64,000 nucleotides of DNA from Streptomyces violascens. Its GTDB lineage: Bacteria; Actinomycetota; Actinomycetes; Streptomycetales; Streptomycetaceae. The position numbers and the translations under genes are program-made. Where the stretch lies: NCBI RefSeq assembly GCF_014649955.1, contig NZ_BMUA01000022.1:1-64000 (forward strand), given 5' to 3'. This document shows, in pieces, positions 16,038 through 25,082 of the stretch. The first letter of the stretch is position 1, and the number at the start of each line of letters is the position of its first letter. A model generated the notes under the pieces. The model did no database searches, was not told the origin of the DNA, and saw nothing but the letters and a program-made list of their open reading frames with translations.

Positions 16038-16241
16038 TCAGAACGTCTGCAGCGTCACCAGCGTGATGCGCAGGTCCGCCCCCGACCCCTCGGTCTCGAT
16101 GCGGACCCGCTGGCCCGGCCGCAGCAGCCGCAGCCCGCCCGCCTCGAAGGCCGGGGCCCCGAAGTCCACCGGGGTGCCGTCGTCGAGCAGCACACTGCCG
16201 CTGCGGGTCTCGGAGTCGTACGTGTACGCGGTCGCCTGCAT
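16038..16241 (-). CDS. Small beta-rich (cold-shock-like) protein
   Basis: A 67-residue protein, probably a small beta barrel: AYTYDSETRSGSVLLDDGTP, FGAPAFEAGGLRLLRPGQRV and RIETEGSGADLRITLVTLQTF-type strands resemble cold-shock/OB proteins, but the RNP nucleic-acid-binding motifs are not evident. It starts at ATG 16241, 10 bp after the cofC stop, so the two form an operon. Function is unknown. Its position beside cofC does not by itself imply a role in F420 metabolism. Confidence 0.8.
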   Translation of the reverse strand: MQATAYTYDSETRSGSVLLDDGTPVDFGAPAFEAGGLRLLRPGQRVRIETEGSGADLRITLVTLQTF

Positions 16242-16251
16242 ACCCGCCAGC

Positions 16252-16911
16252 CTAGTGCCCCCGTACGGGATCCAGGGCGCCCCGCAGGGCCGCGGTGGCC
16301 GGGCCCACGCCGAGGGACAGCGCGGCCCGCAGGTCCGCGCCCGTGTCGACGTCCCGGCGCACCGAATCCACGCCGTCGAGCAGGATTTCGGCGGCCCCGG
16401 AAGCCGAATGGGCCGCCCGTGAAGGACCGCCGAATACCGGGTTCAAATCCCTGCCCGGAACCGCCGAAAGGAAAGTCGTCCCGATTCCCGCCGCATCCGC
16501 GAGAAAAGCCCGCGGAAATGCGGCGGCCGCGGCGAGCACCCGGCCCAGTTCCGCGGGGCGCAGCGCGGGCAGATCCGCGTTGAGGGCGGCCACCGGGAGC
16601 GCCGGATGCCGCGAGCGCAGCCGGTACGCCCCGTGCGCCAGCGCGGCGTTGAGACCCGCGCCGGGGGAGTCGGGCACGATGCGCGCACCCAGCGCGGCCA
16701 GCTCCGCGCCCGCCGGCGGATCATCCGTGACGACCGCCACATTGCGCACCGCGGGACATTCCAGCGCGGCGGCCACGGTGTCCAGGGCGAACGCGAGGGC
16801 GAGCCGCGGGCGGAGCTCGTCGCCGACGGCGGCTGCCAGCCTGCTCTTGGCCAGGGCCAAGGGCTTCAGCGGGATGACGAGGGACCAGCGGGCAGCTGTT
16901 GCGGTGTTCGT
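16252..16911 (-). CDS. cofC: 2-phospho-L-lactate (phosphoenolpyruvate) guanylyltransferase CofC/FbiD
   Basis: A nucleotidyltransferase-fold enzyme of coenzyme F420 biosynthesis that makes the GMP-activated phospholactate or phosphoenolpyruvate used by CofD/FbiA. Family features are WSLVIPLKPLALAKSRLAAA near the N-terminus, VAVVTDDPPAGAELAALGAR, IVPDSPGAGLNAALAHGAYR, VAALNADLPALRPAELGRVL and FLADAAGIGTTFLSAVPGRD. No ATG, GTG or TTG occurs at the expected N-terminus. The best start by position, ribosome site (GGAGGGG 5 nt upstream) and length (219 residues) is ACG at 16911-16909. The nearest canonical in-frame start, a GTG near 17042, would add ~44 atypical residues that run towards the divergent plsC. 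It is co-transcribed with the 67-residue gene downstream. Confidence 0.85.
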   Translation of the reverse strand, partial: TNTATAARWSLVIPLKPLALAKSRLAAAVGDELRPRLALAFALDTVAAALECPAVRNVAVVTDDPPAGAELAALGARIVPDSPGAGLNAALAHGAYRLRSRHPALPVAALNADLPALRPAELGRVLAAAAAFPRAFLADAAGIGTTFLSAVPGRDLNPVFGGPSRAAHSASGAAEILLDGVDSVRRDVDTGADLRAALSLGVGPATAALRGALDPVRGH

Positions 16912-17122
16912 GGCGTCCCCTCCGTCCGGGCGCCGCCTGGATCGGGCCGGGCGGCGGCGGGCTTCATTGTCACCCGCCCGGAGGGCCGCCGTGCGGGCCG
17001 GGGCGTACGGTGTTCTCGACAGACCAGGGGCCTGGGGCGACACTTGCCCCCAGCAGCCACGCAGAGTCAGTTCCCCCGGTCTCGCAGAGGCCTGGCCGGG
17101 GTCCACAGAGGAAGGTGTCCGA

Positions 17123-17875
17123 GTGTCCCGCCGCAGAATCGGCTTCTGGTACCGCCTGGCAGCGGTCATCGCAAAACCGCCGCTGGTCGTTCTGTTCAAG
17201 CGGGACTGGCGGGGAATGGAGAACATTCCGGCCGACGGCGGATTCATCACCGCCATCAATCACAACTCGTATCTGGACATGTTCTCGTACGGGCATTTCC
17301 AATACAACACGGGCCGCGTGCCCCGATTCCTGGCGAAGGCCGCGCTTTTCAAGGCCCCCGGCGTCGGGATCCTGCTGCGCGGCACGGGCCAGATTCCCGT
17401 CTACCGCGAGTCCACCAACGCGGTCGGCGCCTTCCGGGCCGCCGTGGACGCTGTGGAGCGCGGTGAATGCGTCGCCTTCTACCCCGAGGGCACCCTGACC
17501 CGCGACCCCGGCCAGTGGCCGATGACCGCGAAGACCGGAGTCGCACGGGCCGCCCTGATGACGCGGGCGCCCGTCGTCCCGGTCGCCCAGTGGGGCGCCA
17601 ACTTGGCGATGCCGCCGTACGCCAAGGAGAAGAAGGTCAACTTCTTTCCGCGCAAGACGCTCCAGGTGAAGGCCGGTCCGCCGGTCGACCTCGACCGGTT
17701 CTACGACAAGGAGCCGACGCCCGAGGTCCTCAAGGAGGTGACCGAGGTCATCATGGCCGCGATCACCGCGCTCCTTGAGGAGTTGAGGGGCGAGAAGGCC
17801 CCCGAGAAGCCGTACGATCTGCGCGAAGTCCGCGCACGGCAGCGCCGCGAGGCCGCCGGGGAGGGCACCAAGTGA
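17123..17875 (+). CDS. plsC: 1-acyl-sn-glycerol-3-phosphate acyltransferase (PlsC family)
   Basis: A 250-residue membrane-associated acyltransferase that converts lysophosphatidic acid to phosphatidic acid. The catalytic H-x4-D motif is in ITAINHNSYLDMFSYGHFQY near residue 50. The substrate-binding FYPEGTLTRDPGQWPMTAKT loop follows, then RAPVVPVAQWGANLAMPPYA. GTG 17123 has GAGGAAGG about 8 nt upstream. Its GTGA stop overlaps the gpsA start by 4 bp. Coupling to gpsA, which makes glycerol-3-phosphate, supports a phospholipid role. Confidence 0.93.
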   Translation: MSRRRIGFWYRLAAVIAKPPLVVLFKRDWRGMENIPADGGFITAINHNSYLDMFSYGHFQYNTGRVPRFLAKAALFKAPGVGILLRGTGQIPVYRESTNAVGAFRAAVDAVERGECVAFYPEGTLTRDPGQWPMTAKTGVARAALMTRAPVVPVAQWGANLAMPPYAKEKKVNFFPRKTLQVKAGPPVDLDRFYDKEPTPEVLKEVTEVIMAAITALLEELRGEKAPEKPYDLREVRARQRREAAGEGTK

Positions 17876-18885
17876 CACACGGCACCACCAAGGCAGCAGT
17901 GTTCGGGACGGGTTCGTGGGGCACGGCGTTCGCCATGGTCCTCGCCGACGCGGGCTGCGAGGTGACCCTCTGGGCCCGCCGCCCCGAACTCGCCGGAGCG
18001 GTCAACTCCACGCGCACGAACCCGGACTACCTGCCCGGCATCGAACTCCCCGCGTCCGTACGGGCCACCACCGACCCCGCCGAGGCCGCGGCGGGCGCAG
18101 ACTTCACCGTCCTCGCCGTCCCCTCGCAGACGCTCCGCGACAACCTCGCCGCCTGGGCGCCCCTGCTGGCCCCCGACACCGTGCTCGTCTCCCTGATGAA
18201 GGGCGTCGAACTCGGCACCGCCAAGCGGATGAGCGAGGTCATCGCCGAGGTCGCCAAGGTCACCGAGGACCGCGTCGCGGTCGTCACGGGGCCCAACCTG
18301 GCCAAGGAGATCGCCAAGCGGATGCCGGCCGCGGCCGTCGTCGCCTGCCGGGACGAAGCCGTCGCCCGGCGCCTCCAGGCCGCCTGTCACACCCCGTACT
18401 TCCGCCCGTACACCAACACCGACGTGGTGGGCTGCGAACTCGGCGGCGCCGTCAAGAACGTCATCGGGCTCGCCGTCGGCATCGCCGACGGCATGGGGCT
18501 CGGCGACAACGCCAAGGGCTCGCTCATCACCCGCGGTCTCGCCGAGACGACCCGGCTCGGCCTCGCGATGGGCGCCGACCCGCTGACGTTCTCCGGCCTC
18601 GCGGGCCTCGGCGACCTCGTCGCCACCTGCTCCTCGCCGCTCTCGCGCAACCACACCTTCGGCACCAACCTCGGCAAGGGCATGACCCTGCAGGAGACCA
18701 TCGCGGTCACCAAGCAGACCGCGGAGGGCGTCAAGTCCTGCGAATCCGTGCTGGATCTGGCCCGCCGGCACGGCGTGGACATGCCCATCACGGAGACCGT
18801 CGTCGGCATCGTCCACGAGGGCAAGCCGCCGGTCGTCGCCCTCAAGGAGCTCATGTCCCGCAGCGCCAAGGCCGAGCGCCGCTGA
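17872..18885 (+). CDS. gpsA: Glycerol-3-phosphate dehydrogenase [NAD(P)+]
   Basis: A 337-residue cytoplasmic enzyme that reduces dihydroxyacetone phosphate to sn-glycerol-3-phosphate for phospholipid synthesis. The N-terminal Rossmann motif is AVFGTGSWGTAFAMVLADAG. The catalytic lysine region is VVGCELGGAVKNVIGLAVGI, and the C-terminal helical domain includes KGSLITRGLAETTRLGLAMG and FSGLAGLGDLVATCSSPLSR. The start GTG overlaps the plsC stop. Length is normal. Confidence 0.97.
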   Translation: MTHGTTKAAVFGTGSWGTAFAMVLADAGCEVTLWARRPELAGAVNSTRTNPDYLPGIELPASVRATTDPAEAAAGADFTVLAVPSQTLRDNLAAWAPLLAPDTVLVSLMKGVELGTAKRMSEVIAEVAKVTEDRVAVVTGPNLAKEIAKRMPAAAVVACRDEAVARRLQAACHTPYFRPYTNTDVVGCELGGAVKNVIGLAVGIADGMGLGDNAKGSLITRGLAETTRLGLAMGADPLTFSGLAGLGDLVATCSSPLSRNHTFGTNLGKGMTLQETIAVTKQTAEGVKSCESVLDLARRHGVDMPITETVVGIVHEGKPPVVALKELMSRSAKAERR

Positions 18886-18944
18886 CCGCGCCGGGTGCCC
18901 GCGGCCGTGGACCGGGCGCCCCGAACGGGTACCCTCAACGCGAT

Positions 18945-20102
18945 ATGAGCAGCGAGAACCTCCCCCAGAGCCCTGAGAAGCAGCTCCGCAAGCCGCGGGT
19001 GGCCGTAGTGTTCGGCGGCCGCAGTTCGGAACACGGCATCTCGGTCGTGACCGCCGGCGCGGTCCTTCGCGCCATCGACCGTACGAAGTACGACGTGCTG
19101 CCCATCGGCATCACGACGGACGGCCGCTGGGCGCTCACCGCCGACGAACCGGAGCGGATGGCGATCAGCGACCGTCGCACGCCCAGCGCCGACGAACTCG
19201 CCGTGTCGCCCGACGGCGGCGTGGTCCTGCCCGTGGACCCGGGCAGCCGTGAAGTCGTCTACAGCGAGCCCGGCATGGTGCCCAAGGACCTGGGCGAGGT
19301 CGACGTCGTCTTCCCGATGCTGCACGGCCCGTACGGCGAGGACGGCACCCTCCAGGGCCTCCTGGAGCTCTCCGGCATCCCGTACGTCGGCGCGGGCGTC
19401 CTCGCCTCGGCCGTCGGCCAGGACAAGGAGTACATGAAGCGCGTCTTCACCTCCTTCGGGCTGCCCGTCGGGCCCTACCTCGTGGTGCGCCCGCGCGAGT
19501 GGGAGCAGGACGAGAAGGGCGCCCGTCAGCGCATCGCCGACTTCGCCGGTGAGCACGGCTGGCCGCTGTTCATCAAGCCGTCCAGGGCCGGCTCCTCGTT
19601 CGGCATCACCAAGGTGGACTCCTTCGAGGGCCTGGACGAGGCCATCGTCGAGGCCCGCCGCCACGACCCCAAGTTCCTCGTCGAGTCGCTGCTGCGCGGC
19701 CGCGAGATCGAGTGCGGGGTGCTCGAGTTCGAGGACGGGCCGCGGGCGAGCGTGCCCGCCGAGATCCCGCCGGTGACGGCCCACGAGTTCTACGACTTCG
19801 AGGCCAAGTACATCGACTCGGCGGCCGGCATCGTGCCCGCGCCGATCGGCGAGGAGGCCACCGCCGAGGTGCAGCGCCTGGCCGTCGAGGCCTTCGAGGC
19901 CGCCTCCTGCGAGGGCCTGGTCCGCGCCGACTTCTTCCTCCAGGACAACGGCGAGTTCGTCATCAACGAGATCAACACGATGCCGGGCTTCACGCCGATC
20001 TCGATGTACCCGCGGATGTGGCAGGAGAGCGGCGTCGAGTACGCGGACCTGGTCGACAAGCTGATCCAGGCGGCGCTTCGCCGCTCCACGGGGCTTCGCT
20101 AG
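18945..20102 (+). CDS. ddlA: D-alanine--D-alanine ligase
   Basis: A 385-residue ATP-grasp ligase that forms D-Ala-D-Ala for peptidoglycan. Visible blocks are VAVVFGGRSSEHGISVVTAG, PMLHGPYGEDGTLQGLLELS, GAGVLASAVGQDKEYMKRVF, PLFIKPSRAGSSFGITKVDS, and RADFFLQDNGEFVINEINTM with PGFTPISMYPRMW (metal- and D-Ala-binding). ATG 18945 lacks a Shine-Dalgarno sequence, so leaderless translation is possible. It is 59 bp after gpsA. Its stop overlaps the convergent DUF3515 gene by 4 bp. It is a normal D-Ala-D-Ala type. I did not see neighbouring vanHAX-type genes. Confidence 0.96.
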   Translation: MSSENLPQSPEKQLRKPRVAVVFGGRSSEHGISVVTAGAVLRAIDRTKYDVLPIGITTDGRWALTADEPERMAISDRRTPSADELAVSPDGGVVLPVDPGSREVVYSEPGMVPKDLGEVDVVFPMLHGPYGEDGTLQGLLELSGIPYVGAGVLASAVGQDKEYMKRVFTSFGLPVGPYLVVRPREWEQDEKGARQRIADFAGEHGWPLFIKPSRAGSSFGITKVDSFEGLDEAIVEARRHDPKFLVESLLRGREIECGVLEFEDGPRASVPAEIPPVTAHEFYDFEAKYIDSAAGIVPAPIGEEATAEVQRLAVEAFEAASCEGLVRADFFLQDNGEFVINEINTMPGFTPISMYPRMWQESGVEYADLVDKLIQAALRRSTGLR

Positions 20103-20572
20103 AGGCTCTTGGTGGCCTTGAGGACGGGGGCGCCGAACGCCTGGAGCACGGACGCGTCGTGCGCGTACCGCGTCCCCGTCAGCAGCTCGATGTAGGGGTC
20201 CCGGTAGGCGGTGACGAACCGGGGGCCCTCGGAGCGCGGGAACAGGACCCACCAGACGCCGTTCACCTGAACACCGTTGGACTTGGGGTCGTTCATCTCC
20301 TCACCCCGCGGGATCCCGCAGCGCAGTACGATCTCCGCGTCCCCGTCCCCCCACCGGGCCGTCAGCGGCGAGTCCGGGGCGGGGTCGTGTCGCTTCTGGC
20401 CGGCCACGGTGTCGGGCAGGAGCTTGTCCAGGGTCTCGCACGCGGCCCGCTCCTGCGCAGGTGGTGAGGGAACCGCCACCTTCGCGGTGGCGTCGGACGA
20501 AGAACAGCCCGCGGCCGCCAGGACGGCGACCGCGGACAGGACGAGAAGCGGCCGGCGGCGAGAAAGAGTCAC
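20099..20572 (-). CDS. DUF3515 family lipoprotein
   Basis: A 157-residue secreted lipoprotein with a basic n-region, hydrophobic h-region (RRRPLLVLSAVAVLAAAGC) and a lipobox ending AAGC, cysteine near residue 23. The mature part has conserved segments ERAACETLDKLLPDTVAGQK, TARWGDGDAEIVLRCGIPRG and VWWVLFPRSEGPRFVTAYRD, with two cysteines that could form a disulfide. Function is unknown; the family is actinobacterial. It overlaps the 3' end of ddlA by 4 bp in convergent orientation. Confidence 0.92.
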   Translation of the reverse strand: MTLSRRRPLLVLSAVAVLAAAGCSSSDATAKVAVPSPPAQERAACETLDKLLPDTVAGQKRHDPAPDSPLTARWGDGDAEIVLRCGIPRGEEMNDPKSNGVQVNGVWWVLFPRSEGPRFVTAYRDPYIELLTGTRYAHDASVLQAFGAPVLKATKSL

Positions 20573-20592
20573 CGGCCCAGGGTATGCGGGGG

Positions 20593-20826
20593 CTACAGAT
20601 GGACGACCGGGCAGGTCAGGGTTCTTGTGATGCCGTCCACCTGCTGGACCTTGGCGACCACCATGCGACCGAGTTCGTCGACCGTCTCGGCCTGGGCGCG
20701 GACGATCACGTCGTAGGGTCCGGTCACGTCTTCGGCCTGGATCACGCCGGCGAGCTTTCCGATGGCCTCGGCGACTGTCGACGCCTTGCCCACCTCGGTC
20801 TGAATGAGGATGTACGCCTGTACCAC
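20593..20826 (-). CDS. Lrp/AsnC ligand-binding-domain protein without DNA-binding domain
   Basis: A 77-residue stand-alone RAM domain: VQAYILIQTEVGKASTVAEA, IGKLAGVIQAEDVTGPYDVI, VRAQAETVDELGRMVVAKVQ, QVDGITRTLTCPVVHL. This is the amino-acid-sensing alpha/beta sandwich of Lrp/AsnC regulators with no helix-turn-helix. It cannot bind DNA alone and may co-assemble with full-length Lrp proteins. GTG 20826 follows GGAGG by about 6 nt, which rules out longer starts. It lies 20 bp upstream of the DUF3515 gene and is probably co-transcribed with it; divergent thiL follows. Confidence 0.93.
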   Translation of the reverse strand: MVQAYILIQTEVGKASTVAEAIGKLAGVIQAEDVTGPYDVIVRAQAETVDELGRMVVAKVQQVDGITRTLTCPVVHL

Positions 20827-21050
20827 GGAACCTCCAGGGCGGCCACGAGGATCATGTGGGGGAGAGAAAGAGACGCCACGGTACCGCGTCGCCCCGCGCG
20901 ACGGGGAGACCCGCGCGACCGGCCGCTCGCGCCGAGGGGCGAGAGCGGCCATGAAGTTGACGTATGTGTTGACGGTACCCACGCCCGTGACCGCTCGCGA
21001 CCGCAGCCGCACGGGGCCAGAAGGGGTACGAAGATGAGAGGTGGGACACG

Positions 21051-22012
21051 GTGAAAGGCACTGTGGGCGAGTTGGGGGAGTTCGGGCTCATCAGGGAGCT
21101 GACCTCCCGGCTCACCTCCACCCCCGCGGTCCGGCTGGGCCCGGGCGACGACGCGGCGGTCGTGACCGCACCCGACCGCAGGGTGGTCGCCAGCACGGAC
21201 ATCCTCCTCGAAGGACGGCACTTCCGGCGCGACTGGTCGACGGCGTACGACGTGGGCCGCAAGGCCGCCGCGCAGAACTTGGCCGACATCGCCGCCATGG
21301 GCGCGGTGCCGACCGCGGTGCTGCTCGGCCTCGTCGTGCCGGCCGAACTGCCGGTCACCTGGCCCACCGAGCTGATGGACGGCATCCGCGACGAGTGCCA
21401 GGTCGCGGGCGCGGCCGTGGTCGGCGGAGACGTCGTACGCGGGGACACCATCACCGTCGCGATCACCGCGCTCGGCGATCTGCGCAACCACGAGCCGGTG
21501 ACCCGGGCCGGCGCGCAGCCCGGCGACGTCGTCGCGGTGACGGGCTGGCTCGGCTGGTCGGCGGCGGGCTACGCGGTGCTCTCGCGCGGCTTCCGCTCGC
21601 CGCGCGCCTTCGTCGAGGCACACCGCCGCCCGGAGCCCCCGTACCACGCGGGCCCCGCCGCGGCCGGGCTCGGCGCCACCGCCATGACCGACGTCAGCGA
21701 CGGGCTTGTCGCCGACCTCGGCCACATCGCCGAGGCCAGCAAGGTCCGCATCGACCTGCGCTCGGGCCTCATCGACATCCCGACGCAGATGAGCGACATC
21801 GGCCAGGCCGTCGGCGTCGACCCGCTCCAGTGGGTGCTCACCGGCGGCGAGGACCACGCGATCGTGGCGACGTTCCCGCCGGACGTGAAACTCCCCGCCC
21901 GCTGGAAGGTCATCGGCGAGGTCCTCAACCCGTCCGCGCTGCCCACCGTCACCGTGGACGGCGCCCCCTGGACCAGCAAGGGCGGCTGGGACCACTTCGG
22001 GGACGACCCCGC

Positions 22013-22016
<4 letters not shown>
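21051..22016 (+). CDS. thiL: Thiamine-monophosphate kinase
   Basis: A 321-residue kinase that phosphorylates thiamine monophosphate to the active diphosphate. The PurM/AIR-synthase fold shows the ATP/Mg motif LGPGDDAAVVTAPDRRVVAS, then DWSTAYDVGRKAAAQNLADI, GAAVVGGDVVRGDTITVAIT, TAMTDVSDGLVADLGHIAEA and VLTGGEDHAIVATFPP. It starts at GTG 21051 with a GAGGTGGG element upstream. Its stop overlaps the thiD ATG (ATGA), so both are co-translated. Confidence 0.97.
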
Positions 22017-22804
<788 letters not shown>

Positions 22805-22856
22805 CCGTACCGCCAGCTCGCGAGTACGGCTGGCGGGCAGGGCTTGCGGGTACGGC

Positions 22857-22889
22857 AAAAAGCCGGTCCACCGAGGTGGACCGGCTTTT
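22857..22889. terminator. Bidirectional terminator between thiD and rpmB
   Basis: AAAAGCCGGTCCACC pairs perfectly with GGTGGACCGGCTTTT around a 2-nt GA tip. T tracts occur on both strands, so it serves convergent thiLD and rpmB transcripts. Confidence 0.92.
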
Positions 22890-22929
22890 CAAGGCAACCG
22901 CAGGGGCTGCGCTACGACAGACGTCGCAA

Positions 22930-23115
22930 TTAGCGCGAGACCTTGCCGGCCTTGATGCACGAGGTGCAGACGTTGAGCCGCTTCGGCGTCCGACCGACCA
23001 CGGCACGCACACGCTGGATGTTCGGGTTCCAGCGACGAGACGTACGGCGGTGCGAGTGCGAAATGTTGTTGCCGAAGCCCGGCCCCTTGCCGCAGACGTC
23101 GCAGTTGGCAGCCAC
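22930..23115 (-). CDS. rpmB: 50S ribosomal protein L28 (zinc-ribbon form)
   Basis: The 61-residue L28: AANCDVCGKGPGFGNNISHS, RRTSRRWNPNIQRVRAVVGR, RLNVCTSCIKAGKVSR. The paired cysteines (CDVC near the start, CTSC near the end) mark the zinc-binding 'C+' paralogue, usually the primary copy under zinc sufficiency. It starts at GTG 23115 with GGAG upstream. The promoter region holds a TGCATT-A-AATGCA palindrome (23138-23150). It is divergent from the DAK-domain gene, which in Gram-positive bacteria commonly neighbours rpmB. Confidence 0.97.
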   Translation of the reverse strand: MAANCDVCGKGPGFGNNISHSHRRTSRRWNPNIQRVRAVVGRTPKRLNVCTSCIKAGKVSR

Positions 23116-23367
23116 GGGTCACTCCAAAGACTTCAGATGCATTAAATGCACTTACAGTGAAATCCGGCGCACCGGAATCAGAGATCTGAAGTGGCTTGCC
23201 GGGGTAATTTGGCCCGACTCTCGCCGGGCAACCGAAGCAGCATACAACGGCTGCTCCCGAGATACGAAACTACCACGGCCCCGGCCGCCCCCGCCCCGGA
23301 CCCCGGCCCGCACCGGGTCTACCCTGCGCTTCAGCCGCTCATCCGCTCCCGCAAGGAGGACCACCAG

Positions 23368-24975
23368 GTGCCGCAGACCCTCGATGCCGTCGCGGTACGC
23401 GGCTGGTGCGCGCTGGCGCTGGACGCGCTGGGCCGGGACCGCGAGGCGATCGACGCCATCAACGTGTACCCGGTCGCGGACGGGGACACCGGCACCAACC
23501 TCTATCTGACGATGGAGTCCGCGGCCCAGGCCGTCGAGGCGGTCTTCGCCGCCTACCCCGAGCCGCCCGTGTACGACGGCATCCCGCCCGCCGCCGATGT
23601 CGTACGGGCCATGGCGCACGGCGCGCTGATCGGCGCCCGCGGGAACTCCGGCACGATCCTCGCCCAGCTCCTGCGGGGCATGGCGGAGGTCGTCGCGGAG
23701 GGTGAGGGGGACCTGGCCGCGGCGCTGCGCAGGGCCGCCTCCGCCGCCTACCTCGCGGTCGCCCACCCCGTCGAGGGCACCGTCCTGTCGGTGGCGACCG
23801 CCGCCGCCAAGTCCGCCGAGAACGCGAGCGGCACCCCGGCGGCGGTCGCCCAGGCCGCCTACGCGGGCGCCCGCGACGCCCTGGACCGGACGCCGTCCCA
23901 GCTCGCCGCCCTCGGGCGCGCGGGCGTCGTGGACGCGGGCGGCCGGGGCCTGGTGACGGTGCTGGGCGCCCTGGTCCAGGCCCTCTCCGGCGAGGCCCCC
24001 GTCGTGCGCCACGAAGCGCGGGTCCCCGTACCCGTGGAGGACTGCCCGGCCGAGGAGGCCGGCGCCGGGCCCGCCTTCGAGGTCATCTACCTCCTGGAGG
24101 CGGACGACGCGGCCGTGGACCGGCTGCGTGCCAGGCTCGACGGGCTCGGCGACTCCCTGGTGGTCGTCGGCGGCGACGGGCTCTGGAACGTCCATGTGCA
24201 CGTCGACGACGCGGGCGCCGCCGTCGAGGCCGGGGTCGAGGCGGGCCGGCCGTACCGGATCCGGATCACGCACTTCGAGCAGCCGGCCGTCGTCGAGCCG
24301 CCCCGGGAGCAGGTCCAGCGGGCCGTGGTCGCCGTCGTGCCCGGCGAGGGTCTGGCCGGGCTCTGCGCCGAGGCAGGGGCCACGACCGTGCTCGCCCGGC
24401 CCGGCGAGGCCCCGGCCAGTGGGGAGCTCGTCGAGGCGATCCGGCGCGCGCACGCCCGCGAGGTCGTGCTGCTGCCGAACGACGCCGAGCTGCGCCACAC
24501 GGCCGCGGCCGCCGTCGAGCAGGCCCGGTCCGAGGGCATCCGGGTCGCGCTCATCCCGACCCGGGCCGCCGTCCAGGGCATCGCGGCGCTCGCCGTGCAC
24601 GCTCCCGAGCGGCGCTTCGACGAGGACGTCGTCGCGATGACCTCCGCGGCCGGCGCCACCCGGCACGCCGAACTCGCCGTCGCCGAACGGCAGTCGTGGA
24701 CGATGGCCGGCGTCTGCCAGGCCGGGGACGTCCTCGGCCTCATCGACGGCGACGTGGTGGTCATCGGTCACGACCTGGCCGGGACCGCCCGCACCGTCCT
24801 CGACCGGATGCTGGCGGCGGGCGGCGAACTGGTCACCCTGGTCCTGGCCGCCGACGCCCCGCCGGAGCTGGCCGCCCAGCTCGAATCCCATGTGAGCAAG
24901 GCCCACTTGGCGGTCGACACCGTGGTGTACGAGGGCGGCCACCAAGGGGTTCCGCTGTTCATCGGCGTGGAGTGA
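23368..24975 (+). CDS. DAK2-domain protein (FakA/YloV-like fatty-acid kinase subunit)
   Basis: A 535-residue cytoplasmic protein. The N-terminal DAK2 (DhaL-like) domain binds ATP: INVYPVADGDTGTNLYLTME near residue 35, HGALIGARGNSGTILAQLLR near 85, AHPVEGTVLSVATAAAKSAE, and VVDAGGRGLVTVLGALVQAL. A middle region and a DegV-related C-terminal part follow (AFEVIYLLEADDAAVDRLRA, VVLLPNDAELRHTAAAAVEQ, LGLIDGDVVVIGHDLAGTAR). This architecture matches FakA, which phosphorylates fatty acids held by a FakB partner; no FakB is in this window. GTG 23368 follows GGAGG by 8 nt. It lies between rpmB and the Hsp90/TPR pair. Confidence 0.9.
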   Translation: MPQTLDAVAVRGWCALALDALGRDREAIDAINVYPVADGDTGTNLYLTMESAAQAVEAVFAAYPEPPVYDGIPPAADVVRAMAHGALIGARGNSGTILAQLLRGMAEVVAEGEGDLAAALRRAASAAYLAVAHPVEGTVLSVATAAAKSAENASGTPAAVAQAAYAGARDALDRTPSQLAALGRAGVVDAGGRGLVTVLGALVQALSGEAPVVRHEARVPVPVEDCPAEEAGAGPAFEVIYLLEADDAAVDRLRARLDGLGDSLVVVGGDGLWNVHVHVDDAGAAVEAGVEAGRPYRIRITHFEQPAVVEPPREQVQRAVVAVVPGEGLAGLCAEAGATTVLARPGEAPASGELVEAIRRAHAREVVLLPNDAELRHTAAAAVEQARSEGIRVALIPTRAAVQGIAALAVHAPERRFDEDVVAMTSAAGATRHAELAVAERQSWTMAGVCQAGDVLGLIDGDVVVIGHDLAGTARTVLDRMLAAGGELVTLVLAADAPPELAAQLESHVSKAHLAVDTVVYEGGHQGVPLFIGVE

Positions 24976-25082
24976 CCCCGAGGGCGCGGTGGCCCGGCCC
25001 GGCATGACAACTCCCGTACGGCGCACGGCTGTTGACGCCGCACGGGATGCTCGTCCCTGGCCGGAGGAGGCGCCCGCCCGCC

